Below are positions 43,754 to 52,826 of a stretch of DNA of 64,000 bases, piece by piece; the stretch's first letter is position 1; every line of letters begins with the position of its first letter. The stretch spans positions 1-64,000 of the forward strand of contig JBLILH010000004.1 in the NCBI GenBank assembly GCA_047636495.1, read 5' to 3'. Origin of the DNA: Endobugula sp047636495 (GTDB lineage Bacteria > Pseudomonadota > Gammaproteobacteria > Pseudomonadales > Cellvibrionaceae). Both the position numbers and the translations under genes were made by a program. The notes below the pieces were generated by a model. That model ran no database searches and was not told the origin of the DNA. It was given only the letters and a program-made list of their open reading frames with translations.

Positions 43754-44605
43754 GTGGGTAGTATCTTGTCGAACAAAATGAATAATTTGTCCGAAGATTG
43801 TCTGGATTTTAAAGCTTTTTGTGATTTCTTGCAAAATGCTAGCGGTATTACGCTAACACCAGGGAAATCTTATCTGGTCTCTGCACGCATTCGTAATATT
43901 ATGGTTGAGCATCAACTACAGGACCTGTCGGCTCTCATCAAAGCACTTAAAAATGATCAACGTCTGCATCAAGAAGTCGTTGATGCTATGACTACAAACG
44001 AAACGTTTTGGTTTAGGGATGATTACCCGTTCCAGTACTTCACTAAAACACTATTGCCTATTTGGACAAGTTTAAAAAATAAAGAGTCATCGATAAAGAT
44101 ATGGTCTGCAGCCTGTTCTTCAGGGCAGGAGCCTTATTCGCTCGCCATGTTATGCGAAGAATATAAGGCGACCAGGTCATTTAATAAGCGGGTAGAAATT
44201 TTAGCGACGGACTTATCCAACACCATATTAAAAAAAGCCAAGTTAGGCCAGTTCGATAAGCTATCTATTGTTAGAGGCTTATCACAACAGCGATTAGACA
44301 AGTTTTTTTCCCCAAGCCATCATCATCATTGGCAAGTGAACAACGAGCTAAAGCGTTATATTCAATTCAGATCGTTAAATTTGTTAGAGCCCTACAGTGG
44401 TCTGGGTAAATTCGACATCATTTTTTGTCGCAATGTATTAATCTATTTTACCCGTGAGACAAAAACAGATATTTTAAAGCGAATGCATAGTTGCTTAAAG
44501 CCCGGTGGTTTTTTGTGTCTAGGATCGTCAGAAAGCCTAGCGGGCTCTAAAGATCTATTCTCAATGGTTCACTGTAAGCCTGGTATCGTTTACCAAGCAA
44601 AATAG
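43754..44605 (+). CDS. cheR: Chemotaxis methyltransferase CheR
   Basis: The 283-residue enzyme methylates glutamates of chemoreceptors with SAM. The N-terminal helical domain (FCDFLQNASGITLTPGKSYLV) is followed by TTNETFWFRD, the SAM-binding IKIWSAACSSGQEPYSLAM and FDIIFCRNVLIYF. A likely substrate, the MCP, is encoded at 10562-12472. The start is uncertain: GTG at 43754, TTG at 43766 and ATG at 43778 are in frame and none has a strong ribosome site. Confidence 0.96.
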   Translation: MGSILSNKMNNLSEDCLDFKAFCDFLQNASGITLTPGKSYLVSARIRNIMVEHQLQDLSALIKALKNDQRLHQEVVDAMTTNETFWFRDDYPFQYFTKTLLPIWTSLKNKESSIKIWSAACSSGQEPYSLAMLCEEYKATRSFNKRVEILATDLSNTILKKAKLGQFDKLSIVRGLSQQRLDKFFSPSHHHHWQVNNELKRYIQFRSLNLLEPYSGLGKFDIIFCRNVLIYFTRETKTDILKRMHSCLKPGGFLCLGSSESLAGSKDLFSMVHCKPGIVYQAK

Positions 44606-44616
44606 CGGTTTTTCTT

Positions 44617-44627
44617 CCCCCCCCCCC
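44617..44627. repeat. Run of eleven C
   Basis: An uninterrupted run of eleven C lies 12 bases after the cheR stop and about 120 bases before the sigma-54 promoter of flgB. Such tracts mutate easily in length. It lies outside coding sequence. Confidence 0.85.
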
Positions 44628-44747
44628 ATTTTATTAGCCAATCGTTGATGCGTTAAGCGGTAAGTGCTTGCCGCTACTTACATTTTTACATCTCTCTACC
44701 CCCTCCTTCAATTTTTAAAGCTGATATAAAACAACAGCTTGAATTAA

Positions 44748-44763
44748 TGGCATGGTAGTTGCA
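44748..44763 (+). promoter_or_regulatory. Sigma-54 promoter of the flgB operon
   Basis: TGGCAT-GGTAG-TTGCA matches the -24/-12 consensus TGGCAC-N5-TTGCW, with exactly ten bases between the invariant GG and GC. It lies 52 bases before the flgB ATG, and this placing rules out a longer flgB reading that would start inside the promoter. Confidence 0.85.
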
Positions 44764-44814
44764 TCTGTTTATTATAGAAAAAATGATAAATTAACAAAGA
44801 TAATAGGCAGTGTA

Positions 44815-45228
44815 ATGGCAATTAATTTTAGTAGTGCGTTGGGTGTACATGAACAAGCGTTACGACTACGTTCCGATCGAGCGGCCTTGATCGCAGATAA
44901 TTTAGCCAATGCCGACACCCCTGGCTATAAAGCAAAGGATATCGATTTTAAAGCCGTTTTAGGTGGGCAAGTTCAAATGAATGCCACGGGATCAAAAATG
45001 CAGGCGACTCATGCTCAGCACTTTGCCATTACCAACGGCGGTGGGTCTTATGGTGAAGAATACGACATGTTATATCGTACGCCACAACAGCCATCGATTG
45101 ATGGTAATACAGTAGAAGAACAGATAGAAAATGCAGAATATATGAAAAATAGTCTAGCATTTGAAGCGAGCTTTAATTTTTTAGATGGTAAATTTAAAAA
45201 ATTAGCCTCTGCCATTAAAGGTGAGTAG
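44815..45228 (+). CDS. flgB: Flagellar proximal rod protein FlgB
   Basis: The 137-residue rod protein has the family pattern VHEQALRLRSDRAALIADNL, then ANADTPGYKAKDIDF and the C-terminal helix ENAEYMKNSLAFEASFNFL. FlgB links the MS ring and export gate to the rod. The ATG at 44815 (AGGCAG upstream) is chosen over an in-frame upstream start that overlaps the sigma-54 promoter. It opens the flgBCDE operon, and its length is normal. Confidence 0.95.
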   Translation: MAINFSSALGVHEQALRLRSDRAALIADNLANADTPGYKAKDIDFKAVLGGQVQMNATGSKMQATHAQHFAITNGGGSYGEEYDMLYRTPQQPSIDGNTVEEQIENAEYMKNSLAFEASFNFLDGKFKKLASAIKGE

Positions 45229-45316
45229 TGAGAGTGTCAAATTCCACCATTGCTAATAAATATGTAAATAGATAATCAGATAAATAAGCCAATAGGTAGT
45301 AAAAAAGAGGTGATTT

Positions 45317-45739
45317 ATGTCATTAGATAGTGTTTTTTCAATAGCCGGATCGGGTATGAATGCCCAAAGTTTACGTCTCAATACGACGGCCAGTAACTTA
45401 GCTAACGCTGATGCTGCGGGGTCAAGTATTGAAGACACCTACAGAGGTCGACACCCTGTCTTCGCTGCTCTCAAAGACACCCTAAATATGGATCGCAACG
45501 GCAACGCTGGCGTCGGTGTAGGGGTACTAGGTATTGTAGAAAGTAACGCACCACTGCAGCCCCGCTACGAACCTAATCATCCATTATCTAACGAAGAAGG
45601 TTATGTTTTTTACCCTAACGTTAATGTAGTAGAGGAAATGACGAATATGATTTCAGCTTCACGTTCCTTTCAGATTAACGTAGAAGTCATGAATTCAGCT
45701 AAACAAATGATGCAGCGGACACTATCTCTAGGCAAGTAG
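45317..45739 (+). CDS. flgC: Flagellar proximal rod protein FlgC
   Basis: The protein (140 aa) has the N-terminal rod motif SIAGSGMNAQSLRLNTTASN with LANADAAG, and the C-terminal helix MTNMISASRSFQINVEVMN. FlgC stacks on FlgB in the proximal rod. AGAGGTGA precedes the ATG. It follows flgB by 88 bases, and its length is normal. Confidence 0.95.
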   Translation: MSLDSVFSIAGSGMNAQSLRLNTTASNLANADAAGSSIEDTYRGRHPVFAALKDTLNMDRNGNAGVGVGVLGIVESNAPLQPRYEPNHPLSNEEGYVFYPNVNVVEEMTNMISASRSFQINVEVMNSAKQMMQRTLSLGK

Positions 45740-45902
45740 CGACTCGGTAAATAGTCGTTAGGTGCAAAGCCCTTTGATGAGCAGTCTTAGAGACTGGGTG
45801 GCCCAGTAAATAATTTTTAGTATTAAGCGCAGCGGTAGTACTTTTAAATAATGTTGTAGTGTCTTCGTGTAGCTATGACGTTCTGACGAATGAGAGAGTA
45901 GT

Positions 45903-46622
45903 ATGATTAATTCTATTGCAGATAATAGTTTTTTAAATTCACTGGGTGTGCAAACCCGTAAGGAAGAAGAGGTTGCGGCTGCGGAAGCCTCGGGCGACGA
46001 ACTCGGGCAAACGGCATTTTTAGAATTAATGATTACTCAAATGGAAAATCAAGATCCATTAAGCCCACAAGAAAATTCAGATTTTATTGCGCAATTAGCT
46101 CAATTCAGTTCGGTTGAAGGTTTGGAGCGTTTAAATACAAATTTTGATAGTTTTACTAGCAGCTTTATTTCGAATCAAGCGCTGCAGGCATCTTCCTTGG
46201 TTGGACGTTCTGTCTCCGTGCCTTCAAGTGAAGCCGCGTTATCCGAAGGCGGTTTTGTCGGCGGGTCGATTGATCTTCCTGCGTCAACGACGAGTATGTC
46301 AATGGGAATTTATAACAGTCAAGGTACTTTAGTCGAACAAATTCCGATGGGCGCGCAATCAGCGGGTGATATTATTTTTCGTTGGGATGGTAATCGTATG
46401 GAAGTTAATGGCGAATTGTCTGCTTGGGAGTCAGAAAATCCTATTACGTCGGGCGATTATAGTTTTGAAGTCATAGCGACTCAAAACGGTGAGCCAGAAC
46501 AGTTATCAACGGCACTAACCGCGAACGTTAACAGCGTGACATCGGGCGCCAATGGGCAGCTTATTTTAAATTTATCAGGTTTAGGTGCTGTTAGCATTAA
46601 TGACGTTAAACAGTTTAACTAA
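45903..46622 (+). CDS. flgD: Hook assembly scaffold FlgD
   Basis: The 239-residue FlgD caps the growing hook. The N-terminal helix block TAFLELMITQMENQDPLSPQ with ENSDFIAQLAQFSSVEGLERL is the family signature. The Tudor/fibronectin-like part (PMGAQSAGDIIFRWDGN, GDYSFEVIA) follows. Size is ordinary although its substrate, the hook protein, is nearly three times the usual size. A gap of 163 bases separates it from flgC. Confidence 0.95.
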   Translation: MINSIADNSFLNSLGVQTRKEEEVAAAEASGDELGQTAFLELMITQMENQDPLSPQENSDFIAQLAQFSSVEGLERLNTNFDSFTSSFISNQALQASSLVGRSVSVPSSEAALSEGGFVGGSIDLPASTTSMSMGIYNSQGTLVEQIPMGAQSAGDIIFRWDGNRMEVNGELSAWESENPITSGDYSFEVIATQNGEPEQLSTALTANVNSVTSGANGQLILNLSGLGAVSINDVKQFN

Positions 46623-46675
46623 TAAATAATATCCACTTAATTATTACTCATCAAGCAGTGTAGCTGGAGAAAAAT

Positions 46676-49600
46676 ATGCCTTTTAACGTAGCACTCAGTG
46701 GTATTCGCGCGGCAAACAGTGATTTACGTGTCACGGGTAATAATATTGCCAATGCGTCAACAACAGGGTTTAAACAATCACGCACAGATTTTGGCGATAT
46801 CTATTCGTCTTCTGCTTTTTCAGGGCTTAACCAAGCGGGCAGCGGTGTGAGGGTGCAAGACATTGCTCAACAATTTACGCAGGGCAATATTTCATTTACT
46901 GAAAATGCTTTAGACTTATCGGTTAGTGGCTCAGGTTTTTTTGTGACAAGTTTCGGGGGCGATCAAAGTTTTACTCGAGCGGGTACATTTGGTTTAGATC
47001 AACAAGGGTTTATTGTTAATAATAATGATGCAAGGTTACAAGGCTTTGGTGCTGACTCAAGTGGTAACATCAGCGGGCTTATTGATGATATACAAATACA
47101 AACCACTAATATACAGCCAACAGCCACTACTGGGGTTGACATTGGATTAAATGTAGATTCTAGAGAAGCAGTCATTCAGACAGCAGGAACACGTTATCTT
47201 TCATCTGGTGGTGTTGCAAGAGCAGACGTAAATGGTTATGCGGCGCAAAGTTTAAGCTTTACTAACCCTGATGGAGCAACGGTCACTTTTAACTCGCTAG
47301 CATCGGATAATACATTTGATACAGTGAGTACACTGAACGGTTTATCGGGTGTGACAGCAACGTCAGAGTCTAGTGCTACGCTTTCTACTTGGAGTAACGG
47401 CTTAAACGTGACTATTAATGGGGCGACAATCACTAATACCGGTATTAATCAAACAACCGCAACAGATATCACCAATCTACCCGGATTAACTGCCACTTAC
47501 GATGCAGGTGCTGGCACGATTAGCGTCGTGTCTACTATCGGCGATTTAGTTTTCGGCGCAACAGGAAGCGGTGGTGCTGATCAGTTTTTGAGTGTTACGG
47601 GGTCATCTGGTTTGCCACAAACCTTAGAGTTTGACGGGGCTGGTGATTTGGTGACGACAGGAAATCTAGGCGTTTCGGGTATCCTGACTGCTGGCACCGC
47701 TTTAGCAGTAGTACCCTTAACGCTGAGTAGCTCAAATACTTTTAAGGGGAACTTTACTGGGGACACATTGGTGCAAAGTTCATCGGGTAACTTTACCGCT
47801 GCTGCTGCTGCTGGCACTTTGCTCGCTGATTTAACAACTGCAGGTGCGACAGATTATGATTTTAATATTACCGTTGATGGCACGCCATCTGCTGCAAATA
47901 TCAGTGTAACACCCGGCACTTATGCAGATGAAGATGCCGTTGCAGCTGAATTGCAGGCCCAAATTGATGCAGATGCGTCCCTAAACGGACTGGGTATTAC
48001 GGTTGCATATGATACCGATCATTTTGTATTTACTTCATCTAATACGACCGGGTCAGCCTCTACAGTAGCCGTAACCGCTGTTAACGTAGGTGCCGGCACA
48101 GGCTTAGGTATTACAAGTGGTACCGCAACTCCGGGAACGGACTCATTGGCGGCGCCTTTAGTGCAAAGTTCATCGGGTAACTTTACCGCTGCTGCTGCCG
48201 CTGGCACTTTGATCGCTGATTTAGCCGCTGCGGGTGCGACAGATTATGATTTTAGTATTACCGTTGATGGCACGCCATCTGCTGCAGATATCAGTGTAAC
48301 ACCTGGCACTTATGCGGATGAAGATGCTGTTGCAGCTGAATTGCAGACCCAAATTGATGCAGATGTAAACCTAAACGGGCTTGGTATTACGGTTCTGTAT
48401 GATACCGATCATTTTGTATTTACTTCACCTAGTACGACAGGATCAACTTCTACGGTAGCCGTAACCGCCGTTGGCATGAGCGCTGGCACAGGTCTAGGGA
48501 TTACTGGTGGTTCACCAACCGCAGGAACGGATGCAAATGCTTACGATTTTAGTATTGCTATTGATGGCCTAGCTTCAGCTGCCAACATCAGTTTGCCTGT
48601 GGCAAACTATGCAAATTATGACGCAATGGCGACAGCTTTACAGGTAGCTGTTAATGCCGACGTGAATCTTTCTGGTGTGACAGTGACTTATGATACGGAC
48701 CATTTTGTCTTTACCTCGCCTTCCGATACAGGTGTTGCCTCAACGGTCGCTATAACGGCTGCTGGAGCCAATGCTGGAACGGGCTTAGGCATTACTGGCG
48801 GCGCAGCAACAGCGGGCAACGACACAGGGACTTACGACTTTAGTATTACTGTCGATGGTGTAGATTCCACGACAGATATCAGTTTGCCAATAGCAGATTA
48901 TGCAAGCTACGATGATCTGGCAACGGCGCTAGAAACAGCGATTAACGGGGACACTAGCATTGAGGATGTGAGTGTTGTCTTTGATACCGATCACTTTGTA
49001 TTTACCTCTGGCACTACAGGTACCACCTCAACGGTGGCATTAACCGCTGTTGGTGCTAGTGTTGCAGATTTGGGGATTGGAACTGGTACCGCTACCGCAG
49101 GCGTGACAGATATAACAGTCGGTGGACTTATCACTTTAGCGTTAGACGAAGGTTATACGCTCACAGATAATTCAGGTACGCCAATATTCATTAATGCACC
49201 AGTCAGTTTTGTAAATAATGGTTTTGACCCAAGGTCGCCAGACACATACAACCATTCAACGTCGGTGACGCTTTATGACAGTTTGGGTAACGCCCATGTG
49301 ATGCAACAATACTTCATTAAACAGCCTTATGATCCCGCCAATTCGGCAACCTTTGCCAACCATTGGGAAATGGCAGTACAAATTGATGGTGAAAATGTGG
49401 GCGACCCCATTATTTCTGCGCCAACCACCCCAACAGTGGCTACTTTCGACGTGTTCTTTACTCCAAACGGGACCTTGGATCCCGCGCTGTCGGATTCGTT
49501 TTTGATATCTAACTGGACGCCGATTGATGCGGATGGTAATGCGATAGGCGCCTTAGGTCCATTAAATGTTGCTGCGGGTGGTTCTACGCCGGTTGCTGAT

Positions 49601-50053
49601 CCAGCAATTAATTCCAATTTTGAAATCAATATGGATGATTCCACTCAAGTGGGTAGCGAGTTTGAAGTGCGTTCGTTAGACCAAAATGGTTCTACAACAG
49701 GACGACTCGTAGGAATAGATGTCGATGACTCGGGTATTATATTTGCGCGTTATACTAATGGTGAAAACGAAGTGTTGGCGCAAGTCGCGCTTGCTGATTT
49801 TTCTAACTCCCAAGGTCTTCAAGCAGACGGAGACTCATCTTGGGTGCAAACATTCAAATCAGGTGAGCCAATTATCGGCGGGCCCGGTACAGCATCACTA
49901 GGACTTATTCAATCAGGCGCTTTAGAAGATTCGAATGTCGACTTATCAGAACAGTTAGTTAATTTGATTATTGCCCAGCGTAATTTTCAGGCTAATGCAA
50001 AAACCATCGAGACTGCTGACACCATTACACAAACCATTATTAATCTTCGATAA
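46676..50053 (+). CDS. flgE: Giant flagellar hook protein FlgE
   Basis: The 1125-residue protein has standard FlgE ends: MPFNVALSGIRAANSDLRVTG with NNIANASTTGFKQSRTDFGD at the N-terminus, and SNVDLSEQLVNLIIAQRNFQ near the C-terminus, preceded by the usual NHSTSVTLYDSLGNAH domain. Most hook proteins have about 400 residues. The excess lies between about residues 150 and 830 and contains four related repeats, each opening YDFxIxxDG and later DTDHFVFTS, with two of them almost identical in DNA. The insertion should project from the hook surface as extra D2-type domains. GGAG precedes the ATG, and a strong hairpin follows the stop. Confidence 0.96.
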   Translation: MPFNVALSGIRAANSDLRVTGNNIANASTTGFKQSRTDFGDIYSSSAFSGLNQAGSGVRVQDIAQQFTQGNISFTENALDLSVSGSGFFVTSFGGDQSFTRAGTFGLDQQGFIVNNNDARLQGFGADSSGNISGLIDDIQIQTTNIQPTATTGVDIGLNVDSREAVIQTAGTRYLSSGGVARADVNGYAAQSLSFTNPDGATVTFNSLASDNTFDTVSTLNGLSGVTATSESSATLSTWSNGLNVTINGATITNTGINQTTATDITNLPGLTATYDAGAGTISVVSTIGDLVFGATGSGGADQFLSVTGSSGLPQTLEFDGAGDLVTTGNLGVSGILTAGTALAVVPLTLSSSNTFKGNFTGDTLVQSSSGNFTAAAAAGTLLADLTTAGATDYDFNITVDGTPSAANISVTPGTYADEDAVAAELQAQIDADASLNGLGITVAYDTDHFVFTSSNTTGSASTVAVTAVNVGAGTGLGITSGTATPGTDSLAAPLVQSSSGNFTAAAAAGTLIADLAAAGATDYDFSITVDGTPSAADISVTPGTYADEDAVAAELQTQIDADVNLNGLGITVLYDTDHFVFTSPSTTGSTSTVAVTAVGMSAGTGLGITGGSPTAGTDANAYDFSIAIDGLASAANISLPVANYANYDAMATALQVAVNADVNLSGVTVTYDTDHFVFTSPSDTGVASTVAITAAGANAGTGLGITGGAATAGNDTGTYDFSITVDGVDSTTDISLPIADYASYDDLATALETAINGDTSIEDVSVVFDTDHFVFTSGTTGTTSTVALTAVGASVADLGIGTGTATAGVTDITVGGLITLALDEGYTLTDNSGTPIFINAPVSFVNNGFDPRSPDTYNHSTSVTLYDSLGNAHVMQQYFIKQPYDPANSATFANHWEMAVQIDGENVGDPIISAPTTPTVATFDVFFTPNGTLDPALSDSFLISNWTPIDADGNAIGALGPLNVAAGGSTPVADPAINSNFEINMDDSTQVGSEFEVRSLDQNGSTTGRLVGIDVDDSGIIFARYTNGENEVLAQVALADFSNSQGLQADGDSSWVQTFKSGEPIIGGPGTASLGLIQSGALEDSNVDLSEQLVNLIIAQRNFQANAKTIETADTITQTIINLR
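47771..49110 (+). repeat. Tandem repeats inside flgE
   Basis: Units 1 and 2 begin with the same bases (GTGCAAAGTTCATCGGGTAA) at 47771 and 48161, a period of 390 bases or 130 codons, and are nearly identical over most of their length. Units 3 and 4 start at 48542 and 48833 (291 bases apart) and are diverged. All four carry YDF, a central AVAAEL- or ALETAI-type helix and the DTDHFVFTS motif. Confidence 0.9.
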
Positions 50054-50086
50054 GAATATAAAGCGGTGAAATACCGCTTTATATTC
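50054..50086. terminator. Hairpin after flgE
   Basis: GAATATAAAGCGGT (50054-50067), the loop GAAAT and an exact inverted copy (50073-50086) follow the flgE stop at once. No T run follows, so it may end the flgBCDE transcript with help or protect its 3-prime end. The next gene has its own sigma-54 promoter. Confidence 0.65.
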
Positions 50087-50160
50087 AGTTTCGATACCGA
50101 AAATATTGTGTATCATCTTACCTACGACACATATTCAGCTACTTAGTTATTAGATCATTG

Positions 50161-50274
50161 CTGTCCCGTCAACTATTTTCCAGTCATGCTGAACTTGATC
50201 CGATATCCCGCAATGCCTTAAAACACCGTATTCGGGATTGGCACAAGCGCTGCCCGGAATGACAAGATGAAATG
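50161..50274. repeat. REP-like repeat in the flgE-flgF gap
   Basis: CTGTCCCGTCAAC at 50161-50173 matches the terminal repeat of the miniature element at 31473 at 12 of 13 bases. GTCATGCTGAACTTGATCC follows, and the far end CCCGGAATGAC is its loose inverted partner. It looks like a partial or diverged member of the same dispersed family. The rest of the gap (50275-50457) shows no gene. Confidence 0.55.
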
Positions 50275-50457
50275 ATCACTTTTATGTCTGTACGCATTGT
50301 TTGTAGTGGTCTGTTTTTTCTCAGATGTTTTGTTCGTTGATACCCAAAAGTCAATGAGACCGTCGTGCTACAAAATATATCATTAAGTTCTTTCGATTCT
50401 CTACCCCAGCACACCTTCTTTGGTATTGATTTATTTCGGTGATTTTTGGCGCCTTTC

Positions 50458-50473
50458 TGGCACTTTTCTTGCT
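50458..50473 (+). promoter_or_regulatory. Sigma-54 promoter of the flgF operon
   Basis: TGGCAC-TTTTC-TTGCT is a perfect -24/-12 site with ten bases between GG and GC. It lies 47 bases before the flgF start and should drive flgFGHIJKL. Confidence 0.88.
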
Positions 50474-50520
50474 GCATTCTAACTGTCATCCTAACCGCCA
50501 AAAAATTAGCAGGTTAAAAA

Positions 50521-51261
50521 ATGGATAAAGCACTTTATATTGCAATGTCAGCAGCAAAAAATAATATGTTGGGCCAAGCTATTCGTTCGAATAACTTGGC
50601 CAATGTTAATACCACCGGCTTCAGAAGTGATTTTGAGCAAGCACGTAGTATGGGTGTTTATTATGGAGACGGAATGCCGACTCGTGCATTTGCGTTGACT
50701 GAAACACCACAAACTGACTTTAGTGAAGGTGCGCTAATGCAAACTGGACGAGATCTAGATGTGGCCATTAAAGGACGTGGCTTTATTGCGGTACAGTCGG
50801 CCGACGGAAGAGAGGCGTACACCAGAGCAGGCAGCCTATACGTCGATAGTGTAGGTGCACTCCGTACAGGCAATAATCTGCCGGTACTGGGCAATGGAGG
50901 ACCTATGGCGATTCCTGAATTTCAAACACTTGAAATTGCCCAAGATGGCATTGTAAGCGTTGTCGCTAAAGGCGAAGCCCCTGATAATTTAATTCAAGTA
51001 GACCAGATTAAATTAGTTAATCCCGACGAGTCAACGCTAAAAAAAGGCAAAGATGGGTTGTTATATGCCGATGTTGATATCGATGCTGATATCAACATTG
51101 TATTAGTATCGGGCTCTTTAGAAGGAAGTAACGTTAATCCAGTCAATGAGCTCACACATATTCTAACACTGGCAAGACAGTATGAAATGTCAATAAAATT
51201 GATGAAGACAACGGAAGAAAATTCCCAGGCATCGGCTCGATTATTGCAGAGTAATGGTTAA
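50521..51261 (+). CDS. flgF: Flagellar proximal rod protein FlgF
   Basis: The 246-residue protein starts MDKALYIAMSAAKNNMLGQA with NNLANVNTTGFRSDFEQ, has the flagellar-hook-type GRDLDVAIKGRGFIAVQ block and ends in the coiled-coil segment VNELTHILTLARQYEMSIKL. FlgF forms part of the proximal rod. It is the first gene after the sigma-54 site, AGG precedes the ATG, and flgG follows 33 bases later. Confidence 0.96.
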   Translation: MDKALYIAMSAAKNNMLGQAIRSNNLANVNTTGFRSDFEQARSMGVYYGDGMPTRAFALTETPQTDFSEGALMQTGRDLDVAIKGRGFIAVQSADGREAYTRAGSLYVDSVGALRTGNNLPVLGNGGPMAIPEFQTLEIAQDGIVSVVAKGEAPDNLIQVDQIKLVNPDESTLKKGKDGLLYADVDIDADINIVLVSGSLEGSNVNPVNELTHILTLARQYEMSIKLMKTTEENSQASARLLQSNG

Positions 51262-51294
51262 CTAATCAATTATTTAAACAGTTAAGAGGCTATT

Positions 51295-52080
51295 ATGAAT
51301 CCCGCTCTCTATATTAGTAAAACAGGGCTATCGGCGCAAGATAGGCAGTTAACCTCGATATCAAACAATTTAGCCAACGCATCAACGATTGGCTTTAAGC
51401 GCGATAGAGTTAATTTTGAAGATTTGTTGTATCAAGTGCAGCGGCAACCCGGTGGACAATCGTCGCAAGATACACAGCTGCCTTCGGGTCTTCAGTTGGG
51501 TACAGGGGTACGTGTTGTTGCCACCCAAAAACAATTTACCGGTGGTAGTTTACAGGTCACTGAGCAATCACTTGATTTGGCCATTAATAATCGAGGTTTC
51601 TTCCAGATTCAATTGCCATCAGGTGAAACTGGATATACTCGCAATGGTCAATTTCAGATAAGTTCCAACGGTGAATTGGTCAACTCTAATGGTTTTCTAG
51701 TGCAGCCTTCTATTGTGGTTCCCGAAAATACAAACAATATCACTATTAGTCAAGATGGGATTGTTTCGGCGAGTATTTTAGGCACTCCTGCGCCCCAAGA
51801 GTTAGGGCAAATAACCTTAACTGATTTTATTAACCCTTCGGGCCTACAGTCTTTAGGTGGAAATATTTTTGTTCAAACCGCTGCCAGTGGTGACCCTCAA
51901 ACCGGCGCTGCGGGTGAAGGTGGTTTAGGCTCTATTGTTCAGGGTTCATTAGAAAATTCCAATGTAGATATTGTAGAAGAAATGGTTAATATGATTACGA
52001 CACAGCGCGCGTACGAAATGAATTCAAAAGTGGTTTCAACCGCTGATCAGATGCTGCAATTTATATCACAAAATTTATAA
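51295..52080 (+). CDS. flgG: Flagellar distal rod protein FlgG
   Basis: This 261-residue distal rod protein has MNPALYISKTGLSAQDRQLT, the FlgG signature SNNLANASTIGFKRDRVNFE (with the rod-specific DLLYQVQRQPG loop) and the C-terminal ENSNVDIVEEMVNMITTQRA. It forms the drive-shaft part of the rod on which the P and L rings assemble. AGAGG precedes the ATG, and its length is normal. Confidence 0.97.
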   Translation: MNPALYISKTGLSAQDRQLTSISNNLANASTIGFKRDRVNFEDLLYQVQRQPGGQSSQDTQLPSGLQLGTGVRVVATQKQFTGGSLQVTEQSLDLAINNRGFFQIQLPSGETGYTRNGQFQISSNGELVNSNGFLVQPSIVVPENTNNITISQDGIVSASILGTPAPQELGQITLTDFINPSGLQSLGGNIFVQTAASGDPQTGAAGEGGLGSIVQGSLENSNVDIVEEMVNMITTQRAYEMNSKVVSTADQMLQFISQNL

Positions 52081-52107
52081 TTTTTTATCTTCTCAAAGGT
52101 CAAAAAG

Positions 52108-52818
52108 ATGATGACAAAGTATATTTTATTCAAAGTGTGCGCAATGTTTACACCCATATTATTAGTCTCGTGTGTGCCTGATAATGCTAGGCCTGGTGAC
52201 CCTGAATATGCCCCTGTGATTCCCGCGACAGCACAAGTATCTAAGCCAAATAACGGGAGCTTATTTCAAGAGAATCAAGGGTTGTCATTATTTGGCAATA
52301 CCAACAGCCATAAAATAGGCGATATAATAACGATTATTTTAGACGAAAAAACTATATCTTCTAAAACTACGGCTGTCGATATTAAGAAAGAATCTTCAGT
52401 TTCATTACTGGAGAATGGCAACCAAACTATCTTTGGGCGCGACGCCACAAAAACAGCCCCCATCATAGGAAATCTCACTATCCCTCTTAACGCTAATCAA
52501 GACCGCGCTTTTACTGGCGATGCCTCTGCTGATCAAAGTAATAGCCTGCAAGGAAGTATTAGCGTCAGTATCGTTAATATACAACCTAACGGTAACTTTA
52601 TCGTTAGAGGCGAAAAGTGGATGACACTGAACCGTGGGGAGGAATATATTCGTGTAAGCGGCATTCTGCGTAAAGAAGATCTCTCTTTAAATAATACAGT
52701 ATCTTCAACAAAACTGGCGAACGCCAGGATTTCATATAGCGGCACGGGCGATTTAGCTAATTCACAAAAAATGGGTTGGTTAGGACGATTCTTTAATAGT
52801 GTTATTTGGCCTTTTTAG
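52108..52818 (+). CDS. flgH: Flagellar L-ring lipoprotein FlgH
   Basis: The 236-residue outer-membrane lipoprotein has a lipobox LLVSC, so it is cut before Cys and lipidated. The family segments GSLFQENQGLSLFGNTNSHK, then IGDIITIILDE and NGNFIVRGEKWMTLNRGEEY, are present. FlgH builds the bushing in the outer membrane. It ends nine bases before the flgI ATG. Confidence 0.96.
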   Translation: MMTKYILFKVCAMFTPILLVSCVPDNARPGDPEYAPVIPATAQVSKPNNGSLFQENQGLSLFGNTNSHKIGDIITIILDEKTISSKTTAVDIKKESSVSLLENGNQTIFGRDATKTAPIIGNLTIPLNANQDRAFTGDASADQSNSLQGSISVSIVNIQPNGNFIVRGEKWMTLNRGEEYIRVSGILRKEDLSLNNTVSSTKLANARISYSGTGDLANSQKMGWLGRFFNSVIWPF

Positions 52819-52826
52819 TGATTATT

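Noticed and set aside
44752..44814. Extended FlgB N-terminus.
   Set aside because: The extra codons overlap the sigma-54 promoter at 44748-44763, and FlgB homologues start at the position of the ATG at 44815.
47236..48207. Long antisense frames opposite flgE (and similar ones opposite fliC at 60480-61540 and 62523-63365).
   Set aside because: They mirror codon bias of strongly coding repeats, lack ribosome sites and resemble no protein family.
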